Shown here: positions 41,885-49,970 of the stretch, piece after piece
Layout of the letters: each line of letters starts with the position of its first letter
How positions within the stretch are numbered: position 1 is the stretch's first letter
Origin: Bacteroidales bacterium
GTDB lineage: Bacteria; Bacteroidota; Bacteroidia; Bacteroidales; UBA3824
Length of the DNA: 64,000 nucleotides
Assembly: GCA_017535325.1 (NCBI GenBank)
Contig: JAFXUC010000063.1
Span: forward strand, 1 to 64,000
Reading direction: 5' to 3'
The notes under the pieces: model-generated
What the model was told of the DNA's origin: nothing
The model's input: the letters and a program-made list of their open reading frames with translations, nothing else
The model's database searches: none
Position numbers and translations under genes: made by a program

Positions 41885-42410
41885 TTACTGATTAAATAAT
41901 TTTTGATACATTGCCTGACCTTTTGCAGTAAGGAGATATTTTTGACGGGGATGTCGCGGCGAATTAGGATAAAGCATACGCACAAAACCGTTGGTTAATG
42001 ACGGTTCCAAGTATATGACTCCAAAACTTTTACGGTCTTTCAAGCCAATCGCTGACATCATTTCTTTTACCGACATTTCTTTTGCCGCAATTATTTTTAT
42101 CAAGTTTATGATGTTTTGGTTGTCGGTGTGTAATTTGTCCTCAACTTGTGGGGTACTTGTGGGGTACTTGCGGGGTACTTGTTGTAAAAGCAAGATTCGG
42201 CTGATTCTTCCATTCTCCGCTTGCGTTGATATGCAGATAGCGGTTGCGCAAATCCCATTGTTCGCCAAGCAACAAATTTCTAAAAAAACGTTCCAAATAT
42301 TCAGGACTGTAATCAATGCCTTTAACGGCGTTACGGTAATTGGCACGCACCAACGCATTTCGGAAATCTTGGCGGATATATTCGTCAAAATCTGGATGTT
42401 TTTTTCTCTT
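41885..42410 (-). pseudogene. Fic-family protein remnant (C-terminal part, frame broken)
   Basis: Two overlapping frames together encode the C-terminal half of a Fic protein. Frame one, running from 42410 directly after the transposase stop, reads HPDFDEYIRQDFRNAL, VRANYRNAVKGI, EYLERFFRNLLLGE and NRYLHINASGEW, then ends at 42141. Frame two, ending at 41885, supplies EMMSAIGLKDRKSFGVIYLEP and PRQKYLLTAKGQ, the winged-helix tail. The switch lies in an 11-bp tandem repeat. The catalytic HPFxxGNGR motif and everything before it are missing, so AMP transfer is not possible from this copy. Confidence 0.78.
42142..42180. repeat. Three-copy 11-bp tandem repeat inside the Fic remnant
   Basis: Units of CAAGTACCCC plus A or G (minus strand) occur three times in a row. 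Because 11 is not a multiple of three, unit gain or loss changes the frame. By hand translation, one or four units would join the two Fic frames through TSTPQVED, while three units do not. Confidence 0.75.
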
Positions 42411-42905
42411 TTATACCACTTTTTTGAAACAATCTTCTTTCCATTTGGAAGGATTGTTTTTGATGTATTCTGTTATATTGATATACATTGCCTCATTTTT
42501 AATAATGTTGTCAAAATAATCACGTTGCCAAAGTCTCTTGTCAAAGCGTTGCCAACAATGTTCTTTGACACCTCTGATATATTCATTTGTGGTCATTGTC
42601 TTAAACCATCTGACCACATCGCCTATAAGGTTTTCGCCGCTTTTCGTGATATGCAACAGACAATGAAAATGATTAGGCATTACAACATAATCCAAGCATC
42701 TGATGTTTTCAAATTTGTTTGGTATTTCGTTGTACCATCTTTCAATCATCAGTCCTGCATCGTTCAAAAACATCTTTTTGTCTTCAATGTATCCAAACAA
42801 ATGCTCACGGTTTTGACAGCACATCGTCAAAAAATATAATCCTCTCTGTCCGTAATCGTAATTTTTCAAACGATGGCTCTGTCGGTTTGGTAATTTATCT
42901 TCCAT
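42411..42905 (-). CDS. REP-associated tyrosine transposase (RAYT)
   Basis: The protein has 164 aa from ATG 42905; the longer frame to 42965 runs into the tandem array. It is a Y1/HUH nuclease: VVMPNHFHCLLHI supplies the HxH metal motif, and the C-terminal helix EAMYINITEYIKNNPSKW carries candidate catalytic tyrosines. The RAYT pattern RQSHRLKNYDYGQRGLYFLTMC at the start is typical. RAYTs mobilise REP sequences and are usually single copy. The stop is directly followed in frame by the Fic remnant, and REP-like sequence lies just upstream. Confidence 0.9.
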   Translation of the reverse strand: MEDKLPNRQSHRLKNYDYGQRGLYFLTMCCQNREHLFGYIEDKKMFLNDAGLMIERWYNEIPNKFENIRCLDYVVMPNHFHCLLHITKSGENLIGDVVRWFKTMTTNEYIRGVKEHCWQRFDKRLWQRDYFDNIIKNEAMYINITEYIKNNPSKWKEDCFKKVV

Positions 42906-42984
42906 ATTTTTATGGCAAATATAACATTTTTTGAATACAAAAATAACAAAATTATCAATTATCACATAATTTTTTTACAAGGAA

Positions 42985-43082
42985 CGGGCGGACACGGTTG
43001 TTTTTAAAGCAGGCGGACACGGTTTTCACAAACGGTCGGACACGGTTTTCACAAACGGTCGGACACGGTTTTATAAAGCGGG
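42985..43082. repeat. 23-bp tandem array upstream of the transposase
   Basis: The word CGGACACGGTT recurs at 42989, 43014, 43037 and 43060, and CGGACACG at 43083, with spacings of 25, 23, 23 and 23 bp. The units at 43014-43036 and 43037-43059 are identical over 23 bp. The flanking words (AAACGGT, AAAGCGGG) vary. Confidence 0.85.
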
Positions 43083-43186
43083 CGGACACGCAGGTCCGCC
43101 CCTGCGGCATTGTCATTTCGGGGTAATGGGAATGAATATTGGGAATAAGAGGCGGACTGTTGGGGCGGACCTGCGTGTCCGCCCGC
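43078..43186. repeat. REP-like pair: perfect 25-bp inverted repeat
   Basis: 43078-43102 and 43162-43186 are exact reverse complements over 25 bp, each also able to fold on itself (GGCGGAC...GTCCGCC), separated by 59 bp. The region is GC-rich against AT-rich flanks and overlaps the end of the tandem array. This fits a REPIN beside its transposase. The rest of 42906-43231 shows no gene. Confidence 0.8.
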
Positions 43187-43231
43187 CTGCCCGTCCGTGC
43201 CCAGCCATCATCCCCCAAAATTTTTCCTCTT

Positions 43232-43744
43232 TTATTTTACCATCCACACATTCAGCGAGATATACCCTTGACCAAAACCGACGGTGCAGACAAAGATTGC
43301 ATTGTTGAGCCACGCATATTTTCCGTTGTTTGGTGCCTCAAATTTCGGCGAAGTGCGGAAATAAAACCGCGGATTGCCGTTTTCATCGTTGCCCGTAACT
43401 ATAAGTCCGGCGTTGCGGATATGAATGTTAACCCCGTCATCAGTACGGATACAATAAATGGCTTCAAGTTCGTTGCGGGCGTTTTGATGGTCAACATACT
43501 GATAATCAGCACCGCCGCTGAGAATCGTGCCTTTGAGCCTCGGACCTTCAAAAGTGCCGCCCGTAATAGGAATCACCACGCGCTCGCCACGTGAAGTCTG
43601 TCCGCACGAAAACGCAGGATCACAGGTTACTTTCAGTTCCATAACATACTCCAACTCAGGAGGTTTGGGCGCGGAAGTCTCCTGCGCCGGAGCATTGAAG
43701 GCAACTGTCAGCCACAATGCAAAAAATAAAAATAATGACTTCAT
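43232..43744 (-). CDS. Secreted DUF3237 protein
   Basis: The protein has 170 aa. It has a signal peptide (MKSLFLFFALWLTVAFNAPAQ) followed by the DUF3237 beta-barrel-like domain: LEYVMELKVTCDP, VVIPITGGTFEGPRLKG, EAIYCIRTDDGVNIHIRNAG, RFYFRTSPKFEAPN and KYAWLNNAIFV. The function is unknown. Most family members lack an export signal, so a periplasmic location is somewhat unusual. It lies 14 nt downstream of the next gene and may share its transcript. Confidence 0.85.
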   Translation of the reverse strand: MKSLFLFFALWLTVAFNAPAQETSAPKPPELEYVMELKVTCDPAFSCGQTSRGERVVIPITGGTFEGPRLKGTILSGGADYQYVDHQNARNELEAIYCIRTDDGVNIHIRNAGLIVTGNDENGNPRFYFRTSPKFEAPNNGKYAWLNNAIFVCTVGFGQGYISLNVWMVK

Positions 43745-43758
43745 AATATATGTGATTT

Positions 43759-44451
43759 TTAGTATAAAATATTTCCTTTTTCGTCGAACCTGATCTGCTG
43801 ACCGAGCGACATTGTTACTGTCTCGCCCTGAACGGTAAACGAGACTTTCTTCGCCAAATATCCCGACAAAAACGTCCCTTTTTCGCTGAGTTTTACGGGC
43901 GAATTTGCCGAAATTATAAATCTTACGCCGTCGGAAGATGTAACCTTAAAATTTTCAGAAGGCGTTATAAACCTTATTTTGCCGCTCGCGTAAAACTCCA
44001 CCGGAGAATTTTCTGCGGAAGAAACCTCCTGATTGTCAACCGTAACCGAAATACTCGCGTTGAGCGTCCCTCTAAAAACCTGTCCCTGGTCAGTAAAAAA
44101 AATCCGTGAGCCGCGCCTGAACTCTCTGTATTTTCCGTCCAAACATTCAGCCAAAATGTTAACCGCCAAAACGCCCTGCGTTACCTTGCCCCTCGAATTG
44201 AATTTCAAGACTCCCGACGGCGAAAACAAAACCAAAGGACCCGTTGTCCAAAGGTCGGTTTCAAAAGCCGGCGTGCCTTCGATTACCAGACCGTTGCTGT
44301 TTTGTTTATACGACGTGCCGCCTTTGAAAAGCATTTTTATGCCCGTTGTCTGCAACAAAGAATCCCTTTGAAGCGTGTCAACATTAACGCCCAAAGTCAT
44401 GCAACTTATTGACAAAAACGCAATTAATAACACAATTTTAAATTTTCCCAT
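43759..44451 (-). CDS. Hypothetical secreted beta-repeat protein
   Basis: The protein has 230 aa. A signal peptide with a possible lipobox (LLIAFLSISC, Cys17) precedes about six similar beta units of 25-30 residues. Each has a pattern such as VEFYASGKIRF, IFFTDQGQVFRGTL, VKLSEKGTFLSGYL and IRFDEKGNILY. I do not recognise a family. The repeats suggest a beta-solenoid or stacked hairpins at the cell envelope. Confidence 0.55.
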   Translation of the reverse strand: MGKFKIVLLIAFLSISCMTLGVNVDTLQRDSLLQTTGIKMLFKGGTSYKQNSNGLVIEGTPAFETDLWTTGPLVLFSPSGVLKFNSRGKVTQGVLAVNILAECLDGKYREFRRGSRIFFTDQGQVFRGTLNASISVTVDNQEVSSAENSPVEFYASGKIRFITPSENFKVTSSDGVRFIISANSPVKLSEKGTFLSGYLAKKVSFTVQGETVTMSLGQQIRFDEKGNILY

Positions 44452-44482
44452 AATAGCAGTTGCGGTTTTAACAAAAAAACAT

Positions 44483-44490
44483 TACTTTTG
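44483..44490 (+). promoter_or_regulatory. -7 element (TACTTTTG) for era
   Basis: TACTTTTG matches the consensus 33 nt upstream of the era ATG in the divergent spacer. Confidence 0.55.
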
Positions 44491-44523
44491 CGACAGCAAA
44501 ATTAAGTTTTTTTTTAATATAAT

Positions 44524-45420
44524 ATGGCTTTCAAATCAGGTTTTGTTAATATTGTCGGCAACCCGAATGTCGGGAAATCGACGCTTATGAATATTTTGGT
44601 CGGTGAAAGACTCTCTATCATCACCGCTAAAAGTCAGACTACACGCCACAGAATCATGGGCGTTGTTACAACCGACGATTATCAAATCGTTTACAGCGAC
44701 ACCCCCGGCGTTTTAAAACCCGTCTACAAACTTCAAGAATCCATGCTCAACTATTCTGAGTCGGCTCTTGAAGACGCGGACGTAATTCTCTATATTACAG
44801 ACGTTTTGGAGACAAAAACCAAAAACAAGTTTTTCCTCGAAATGGTAAACAGAGTAAAATGCCCGGTTATCATTTTGGTCAACAAAATTGATTTGTCGCC
44901 GTCTCAGGAAAAAGTCGTTGAAATCATAGGCGACTGGAAAACGCTTGTCCCGAAAGCCGAAATTTATCCCGTAAGCGCGCTTATGAAATTCAATACGGAA
45001 AACATTTTGGACAAAATCGTTTCGCTTTTGCCAGAAAATCCGCCGTATTTTGAGAAAGACCGTCTGACCGACAAGCCGGAAAGGTTTTTCGTTTCGGAAA
45101 TCATACGCGAAAAAGTTCTCGAAAACTACGACAAGGAAATTCCGTATTCGGTGGAGGTCGAGGTTGAGACTTTCAAGGAGGAGGAAGAAATTATCCGCAT
45201 ACAGTCGGTCATAAACGTTATCCGCGAATCTCAGAAAGGCATTATAATCGGCAAACAGGGCGCGGCACTCAAAAAACTCGGCTCTATGGCAAGAAAGGAA
45301 CTTGAAGCGTTTTTCGGCAAAAAAATCTATCTCGAAATTTTTGTAAAAGTCTCAAAAGACTGGCGCGACAACAAAAACCGCCTCAGAAATTTCGGCTATG
45401 ACGTCAGCGGAATACAATAA
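44524..45420 (+). CDS. era: GTPase Era
   Basis: The protein has 298 aa. The G domain shows G1 GNPNVGKSTLM (about 11-21), G2 TTRHR, G3 DTPGV, G4 NKID and G5 SALM. The C-terminal KH domain follows (IREKVLENYDKEIPYSVEVEVE, GIIIGKQGAALKKLGSMARKELE). Era binds the 3' end of 16S rRNA and assists 30S assembly. The protein is complete at the usual length. It has its own promoter and lies upstream of dnaN. Confidence 0.97.
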   Translation: MAFKSGFVNIVGNPNVGKSTLMNILVGERLSIITAKSQTTRHRIMGVVTTDDYQIVYSDTPGVLKPVYKLQESMLNYSESALEDADVILYITDVLETKTKNKFFLEMVNRVKCPVIILVNKIDLSPSQEKVVEIIGDWKTLVPKAEIYPVSALMKFNTENILDKIVSLLPENPPYFEKDRLTDKPERFFVSEIIREKVLENYDKEIPYSVEVEVETFKEEEEIIRIQSVINVIRESQKGIIIGKQGAALKKLGSMARKELEAFFGKKIYLEIFVKVSKDWRDNKNRLRNFGYDVSGIQ

Positions 45421-45427
45421 ACTTTTT

Positions 45428-45458
45428 TTTGCGGATAAAAAAAAACTCCGTAACTTTG
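45428..45458 (+). promoter_or_regulatory. Promoter (TTTG-N19-TAACTTTG) for dnaN
   Basis: TTTG (45428-45431) and TAACTTTG (45451-45458) are spaced by 19 nt, 34 nt upstream of the dnaN ATG. This is one of the best promoter matches in the window. Confidence 0.7.
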
Positions 45459-45492
45459 CAACGAACTAAATGTAAAAGTAAATTCAAGAAAA

Positions 45493-46620
45493 ATGAAATT
45501 TGTAGTATCAAGTACCGAATTGTTGAGCCGTTTGCAGTCTATCAGCAGGGTTATCAGCAGCAAAAATACTTTGCCGATTTTGGACAATTTTTTGTTTGAC
45601 CTTTCCGGCAACACGCTCACAATCATGGCTTCCGACCTTGAAAGCAGTATGCGCACCCGTATCAACCTTGACAACGTTGACGGCAGCGGAAAAGTGGCAA
45701 TCGAGGCAAAACGCCTTACCGACATTCTCAAAGAGTTTCCCGAACAGCCTTTGATTTTTGAAATCAATCAGGAAACCCTCGGCGTTGACATCATTTCGGA
45801 CAACGGTAAGTTTTCAATCGTCGGTGTCAACGGCGACGAATATCCTGAAATGCTGAAACTTAACGAAGAGTCAGCCGTTACGGCAAATATCCCCGGCGCA
45901 ATTCTTCTCAAAGGCATAAATAAAACGTTTTTTGCAACCGGCGACGACGAACTGCGTCCCGTGATGTCATGTATTTTTATCCAGTTCAACGAAAACGGGG
46001 CAACTTTTGTGGCATCCGACACTCACAAACTCGTAAAATACACAAATTCAAGCGTCAACACGGGTTCTCAGGCATCGTTTATCCTTCCCAAAAAACCGGC
46101 TAACATGCTGAAATCGGTTTTAGGCAAGGGCGAGCAGGAGATAAAACTTCAATTCGACGACAAAAACGCTTATTTCCAACTTTCTGAATATGAGATGATT
46201 TGCCGTTTGCAGGAAGGTCAGTATCCCAACTACGAGGCTGTTATCCCGACCAACAATCCCAACAGGCTTACGATTTCGAGAGCGGATTTTGCGACGGTTT
46301 TGAAACGTGTGTCAGTCTTTTCAAGTTCAAGCAATCTGATAAAACTCGACATCAAGGCCGATCAGGTAACGGTAACGGCTCAGGACATCGACTTTTCGAT
46401 TTCGGCATACGAAAAAATCAATGCCCAGTATGAAGGCGAAGATATGTTAATCGGCTTTAAATCAGCGTTCTTGGTTGACATTTTGAATGCAATGAACACA
46501 GAAAACGTTGTTCTTCAAATGTCAGATCCGTCAAGGGCGGGCGTCATCGTTCCTTTGGAAAAAGAATCGGAGCAGGAAGACGAACTCATGCTTTTGATGC
46601 CGATGATGATCAACGATTGA
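45493..46620 (+). CDS. dnaN: DNA polymerase III sliding clamp, beta subunit
   Basis: The protein has 375 aa with three topologically equal clamp domains. Family features are SRVISSKNTLPILDNFLF near the N-terminus, YPNYEAVIPTNNP in the middle, and the C-terminal LMLLMPMMI. The dimeric ring tethers polymerase III to DNA. The gene is not next to dnaA here, a difference from the common layout in other phyla. It has a promoter and a downstream terminator. Confidence 0.96.
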   Translation: MKFVVSSTELLSRLQSISRVISSKNTLPILDNFLFDLSGNTLTIMASDLESSMRTRINLDNVDGSGKVAIEAKRLTDILKEFPEQPLIFEINQETLGVDIISDNGKFSIVGVNGDEYPEMLKLNEESAVTANIPGAILLKGINKTFFATGDDELRPVMSCIFIQFNENGATFVASDTHKLVKYTNSSVNTGSQASFILPKKPANMLKSVLGKGEQEIKLQFDDKNAYFQLSEYEMICRLQEGQYPNYEAVIPTNNPNRLTISRADFATVLKRVSVFSSSSNLIKLDIKADQVTVTAQDIDFSISAYEKINAQYEGEDMLIGFKSAFLVDILNAMNTENVVLQMSDPSRAGVIVPLEKESEQEDELMLLMPMMIND

Positions 46621-46666
46621 TTTTAATTTTTGTTTCCATATATTTATATTTATTTTTTATCTGCAC

Positions 46667-46696
46667 AGCCGGCAGGAAAAACTGCCGGTTGTTTTA
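46667..46696 (+). terminator. Terminator after dnaN
   Basis: CCGGCAG (46669-46675) and CTGCCGG (46682-46688), extended by flanking A-T and G-U pairs, form a stem followed by TTGTTTTATT. Confidence 0.75.
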
Positions 46697-46715
46697 TTAA
46701 AAATCAGTTAAAAAT

Positions 46716-47069
46716 ATGAAGAAATACATTGCACTCGGAGTTTTGGCACTGCTGCTTATAGGCAGTATAGTTTTCTTTTTCCGCTATTACTGGCATTTTG
46801 CCGACGGCGTAAAAGCGGGAACGCTCGAACAGGTAATGCACAAAGGCTACATTTTCAAAACCTACGAAGGCAGAATACAGTTGGACAGGTTTGTAAGTGC
46901 CACCGACAAAGTCTGGGAGTTTTCGGTTGAAGACCCGCGTCTTGCCGACAGTCTTACAAAATGCGCCGGCGCAAAAGTAACGCTTCATTACAAAGAATAC
47001 AAAAATTCTCTGATGTGGCGCGGCATGCAGAAATATGTTGTTGACAGCATCGTTTCGGTAAGCCGTTAA
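46716..47069 (+). CDS. Membrane-anchored hypothetical protein downstream of dnaN
   Basis: The protein has 117 aa with one N-terminal transmembrane helix (residues 3-24), then a compact soluble domain (GYIFKTYEGRIQLDRFVSATDKVWEFSVED, VTLHYKEYKNSLMWRGMQKYVVDSI). The family is conserved in Bacteroidetes, and I recall it being labelled 6-phosphogluconate dehydrogenase in some annotations. No Rossmann motif is present, so I do not use that name. Its stop overlaps the converging truA stop by 4 nt. Confidence 0.7.
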   Translation: MKKYIALGVLALLLIGSIVFFFRYYWHFADGVKAGTLEQVMHKGYIFKTYEGRIQLDRFVSATDKVWEFSVEDPRLADSLTKCAGAKVTLHYKEYKNSLMWRGMQKYVVDSIVSVSR

Positions 47070-47794
47070 TATTCTATGTCAACGAGATACAGACCGCAGG
47101 CGGGGACTGACTGACCCGCCTTGGAACGGTTTTTTGCGTTTATTATTTTTTGCAGGTCTTTCAGCGTCATTCTGTCGGAGCCTAAATCCGTCAGTGTGCC
47201 GACAAGTGCGCGGACCATGTTTCTAAGAAAACGGTCAGCCTTTACGGTGAAAATTATTTTGTGTCCTTCCCTTACAAAAAACGTCTCTTTGAGGTCGCAG
47301 ATTGTGGTTTTGTTGTCAGCACCTGCCTTGCAAAACGATTCAAAATCGGTGTTTTCTTTTAAGATTTTGCAGCCTTCGTTCATTAATTCTACGTCGAGTT
47401 TGTAAGGATAAAACCACGACGCACCGCCAAGAAAAACGTCTTTTCTTTGGTGAATGTAATATTTATAAGTGCGGCTTTTTGCCGAAAAGCGGGCGTTGAA
47501 ATCTTCTCCGACTTGCACAATGTCAAAAACGGCAATGTCCGAAGGTAAGAATCTGTTAAGTTTAAAAACAAAATTTTCAATATCGGAAATCTCCGTAACG
47601 CAGTCAAAATGAGCGGTATAGTAACTTGCATGAACGCCCGTGTCGGTTCTTCCCGCGCCCAAGGTTTCGATGTTTTCTTTCAAAAGCATAGAAAGCGCAC
47701 GGTTAAGAACTTCCTGAACCGTCAGCGCATTCGGCTGAACCTGCCAGCCGTGATAATTTGTGCCGTTATAAGATAAATTTATTCTGTAACGCAT
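47066..47794 (-). CDS. truA: tRNA pseudouridine synthase A
   Basis: The protein has 242 aa from ATG 47794 (MRYRINLSYNGTNYHGW). The frame extends to 47869, but that would cross its own promoter at 47811-47818. The catalytic Asp51 lies in GAGRTDTGVHA. Further motifs are FNARFSAKSRTYKYYI and FLRNMVRALVGTLTDLG. TruA modifies U38-U40 in the anticodon stem of many tRNAs. It is a single gene with a promoter shared head-to-head with the next plus-strand gene. Confidence 0.95.
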   Translation of the reverse strand: MRYRINLSYNGTNYHGWQVQPNALTVQEVLNRALSMLLKENIETLGAGRTDTGVHASYYTAHFDCVTEISDIENFVFKLNRFLPSDIAVFDIVQVGEDFNARFSAKSRTYKYYIHQRKDVFLGGASWFYPYKLDVELMNEGCKILKENTDFESFCKAGADNKTTICDLKETFFVREGHKIIFTVKADRFLRNMVRALVGTLTDLGSDRMTLKDLQKIINAKNRSKAGQSVPACGLYLVDIEY

Positions 47795-47810
47795 AATGAA
47801 AATTTTGTTG

Positions 47811-47818
47811 CAAAAGTA
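47811..47818 (-). promoter_or_regulatory. -7 element (TACTTTTG) for truA
   Basis: The minus strand reads TACTTTTG 17 nt upstream of ATG 47794, which supports the shorter truA start. Confidence 0.5.
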
Positions 47819-47831
47819 TTTAAAAAAATTG

Positions 47832-47839
47832 TAACTTTG
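47832..47839 (+). promoter_or_regulatory. -7 element (TAACTTTG) for the 47863 gene
   Basis: TAACTTTG lies 23 nt upstream of ATG 47863, with TTG 21 nt further upstream (47808-47810). Confidence 0.6.
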
Positions 47840-47862
47840 CACTGCATTTTTCAAATAAAAAT

Positions 47863-48732
47863 ATGACAAATTTTTTTAAAGCATTTATACTGTTTTTTTT
47901 GTTGTTTTCGGGCAGCGTTTTCGGGCAGAATCTTATAGGATTCAACGCTTTTTATATGCAGACAAAAATTGCCGGCGACTCTTCCGGAATGAATAAAATG
48001 ATGTTTGCCGAGCCGGGTTCGGGTTTCGGAATCGCGTATAAACACATGGAACTGAGGAATATAATCGGTTTTCAGGGCGAAATCAACATTCAAAACACGG
48101 GTTTTATGGTAAAGCCGCAGCCTCAGACGGACGTTTTCGGAAATATAATCGAAAACGACACTGCCTATTTTTACAAAATGCGGTCAAAACACATTAACAT
48201 TCCGCTGTTTATGCACCTTGATTTCGGTCAGCACAGCGTAAAAGCGGTTTTTGCAATCGGTACGTATGCGGATTTTCTGTTGGAAAAGTCCAACCCTGAA
48301 ACCAATATGACGGTTTTTGATTCGACTGGCGTGGAAAGAATCGCTAACGGAAAGTACAACACTTTTACCTACGGTCTGACTTCGTTAGCGGGTATTGCCT
48401 TTTGCACAAAATACGGCGTCTTTCAGTTTGCGGCACGGGCAAGTCTCGGAATGTCAAAAATGATAAAAATCGATGAGGTTGCACTGCTCAGTTTTATAAC
48501 CGACAGGTCGTTAGGTTTCGGCTTCTCGTATTTCAAACCTTTCGGCAAAGAGCCGTATTACACGAAAAAGGAAAAAATCAAGAAGGAAGAAAAACTCGAA
48601 GAAACTCCTCTTGACATTCCTGAAAAAGAAGACAATCCGAATGAAGAAACCTCAGAGCCGCAGGAAGAGAAAGCCGACAAAAACGCTCCGACGGAAGAAG
48701 ATTTGGATTGGGAACAACGTTTTGACAATTAA
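47863..48732 (+). CDS. Outer-membrane beta-barrel protein with acidic/lysine tail
   Basis: The protein has 289 aa. A signal peptide (FKAFILFFLLFSGSVFG) precedes a barrel domain of the porT or outer-membrane beta-barrel type (PGSGFGIAYKHMELRNIIGFQGEINI, HINIPLFMHLDFGQHSVKAVFAIGTYADF). The last 60 residues are a charged low-complexity tail of Glu, Lys and Pro that is probably disordered. The function is unknown. The RsmI-like gene begins 6 nt after its stop. Confidence 0.65.
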   Translation: MTNFFKAFILFFLLFSGSVFGQNLIGFNAFYMQTKIAGDSSGMNKMMFAEPGSGFGIAYKHMELRNIIGFQGEINIQNTGFMVKPQPQTDVFGNIIENDTAYFYKMRSKHINIPLFMHLDFGQHSVKAVFAIGTYADFLLEKSNPETNMTVFDSTGVERIANGKYNTFTYGLTSLAGIAFCTKYGVFQFAARASLGMSKMIKIDEVALLSFITDRSLGFGFSYFKPFGKEPYYTKKEKIKKEEKLEETPLDIPEKEDNPNEETSEPQEEKADKNAPTEEDLDWEQRFDN

Positions 48733-48738
48733 TAAGTT

Positions 48739-49452
48739 ATGGAAAATTACGGAAAAATCTATATGGTTCCGATGTCCTTGGGAGCCGAAAATTTCAAATA
48801 TTACCTGCCTGAGGAAGTTTTAGAAAAAATCCGCAGCATAAGGTATTTTATTGCCGAAAATGCAAAAACGGCACGCCATTATTTTATCCTTTTGGGAATG
48901 AGGGAGTTTCTGCCGAAAATTACCGTTTACGAAATGGATAAACACAATAAGGATTTTGATTATTCGGTTTATTTTGAGGTTTTGAAAAACGGGGCGGATT
49001 TGGGCGTGATTTCCGAGGCGGGCTGTCCGGGGGTTGCCGACCCGGGCGCAAGTGTGGCTTTGAGCGCACACAGAGCGGGTTTTACGGTTGTTCCGCTTGT
49101 AGGACCTTCATCAATTTTGCTTTCCTTAATGGCAAGCGGACTCAACGGACAGAGTTTTGCTTTTAACGGTTATCTGCCTGTAAAAAATCCCGAACGTCAG
49201 AAAATGATAAAAAAACTTGAAGACCGTTCAAGGGAATTGAACCAAACGCAGATTTTTATAGAGACGCCGTACAGAAACAACGCATTTTTAGAAACGCTTT
49301 GTAATACGCTCAGTCCTAACACTTTGCTGACCGTTGCCGTTGACATAACCCTACCTACGGAGTTCATAAAAACACAAAGTGTCGGCTCGTGGAAAAGACA
49401 AAAAATAGACATTGACAAACGTCCGGCAATATTTTTAATTTTGAAAAAATAG
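48739..49452 (+). CDS. SAM-dependent methyltransferase, RsmI-like (tetrapyrrole methylase fold)
   Basis: The protein has 237 aa and belongs to the same superfamily as RsmI, which methylates the ribose of C1402 in 16S rRNA. Typical motifs are VISEAGCPGVADPGA, VPLVGPSSILLSLMASGLNGQSFAFNGYLP and QIFIETPYRNN. It is shorter than standard RsmI at both ends and the first loop is MVPMSLG rather than PIGNL, so it may be the divergent paralogue known in Bacteroidetes rather than RsmI itself. Confidence 0.78.
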   Translation: MENYGKIYMVPMSLGAENFKYYLPEEVLEKIRSIRYFIAENAKTARHYFILLGMREFLPKITVYEMDKHNKDFDYSVYFEVLKNGADLGVISEAGCPGVADPGASVALSAHRAGFTVVPLVGPSSILLSLMASGLNGQSFAFNGYLPVKNPERQKMIKKLEDRSRELNQTQIFIETPYRNNAFLETLCNTLSPNTLLTVAVDITLPTEFIKTQSVGSWKRQKIDIDKRPAIFLILKK

Positions 49453-49485
49453 TGATTTTTGATATGGAAAATTCATTTTTTTTCG

Positions 49486-49493
49486 TATCTTTG
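49486..49493 (+). promoter_or_regulatory. -7 element (TATCTTTG) for the DUF4293 gene
   Basis: TATCTTTG matches the consensus 20 nt upstream of ATG 49514. Confidence 0.55.
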
Positions 49494-49513
49494 GGCAATA
49501 ATTTTTTCAAGAA

Positions 49514-49963
49514 ATGATACAGAGAATACAGACTATTTTTTGGTTTGTCGTTGCGGTATTGTTTATCGTGATGATACCTAACGACTGGATGACGCTTTTT
49601 GCATCCAACGGAGATTTCACATTCTCCGCTTTCGGCGTATTTCAAGGTGAAAACCAGATAATTACTGGTTTGCCGCTGATTTCATATTTGGTCTTGATGG
49701 CAGTCTTGAACATCGTCATAATTTTCCTCTACAAAAAGAGAATTTTGCAGGCAAGGCTCACGACAATTTCAATTATTCTGACATTATGTTTTTACCTTTT
49801 GGTATTAATGTACAGATATATGTCTTTTGAGGGCGAAATCACTTCCACAAACTGGAATTTCCCGCTTGTTTTACCCGTTATAAACGTGATTCTCAGTGTT
49901 TTGGCATGGAGAGGCGTTGTAAAAGACGAGGCAAAAGTTCGTTCGTTGGACCGTTTAAGATAA
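49514..49963 (+). CDS. DUF4293 membrane protein
   Basis: The protein has 149 aa and four predicted transmembrane helices: IFWFVVAVLFIVMI, PLISYLVLMAVLNIVIIFLY, RLTTISIILTLCFYLLVLMY and PLVLPVINVILSVLAWRGV. It ends in the conserved KDEAKVRSLDRLR, the family signature. The function is unknown. It precedes the rRNA methyltransferase gene by 7 nt. Confidence 0.88.
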   Translation: MIQRIQTIFWFVVAVLFIVMIPNDWMTLFASNGDFTFSAFGVFQGENQIITGLPLISYLVLMAVLNIVIIFLYKKRILQARLTTISIILTLCFYLLVLMYRYMSFEGEITSTNWNFPLVLPVINVILSVLAWRGVVKDEAKVRSLDRLR

Positions 49964-49970
49964 AAAAATC

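Noticed and set aside
42985-43082. The 23-bp array looked like a short CRISPR
   Set aside because: Units are contiguous, there are no spacers of regular length, and no cas genes lie nearby. A tandem array derived from the REP-like sequence explains it.
43139-43594. Plus-strand 151-aa frame
   Set aside because: It lies opposite the DUF3237 gene and the REP-like sequence and has no family features.
46716-47069. 6-phosphogluconate dehydrogenase label for the 117-aa protein
   Set aside because: It has no nucleotide-binding motif and is far too short. It is a membrane-anchored small protein.
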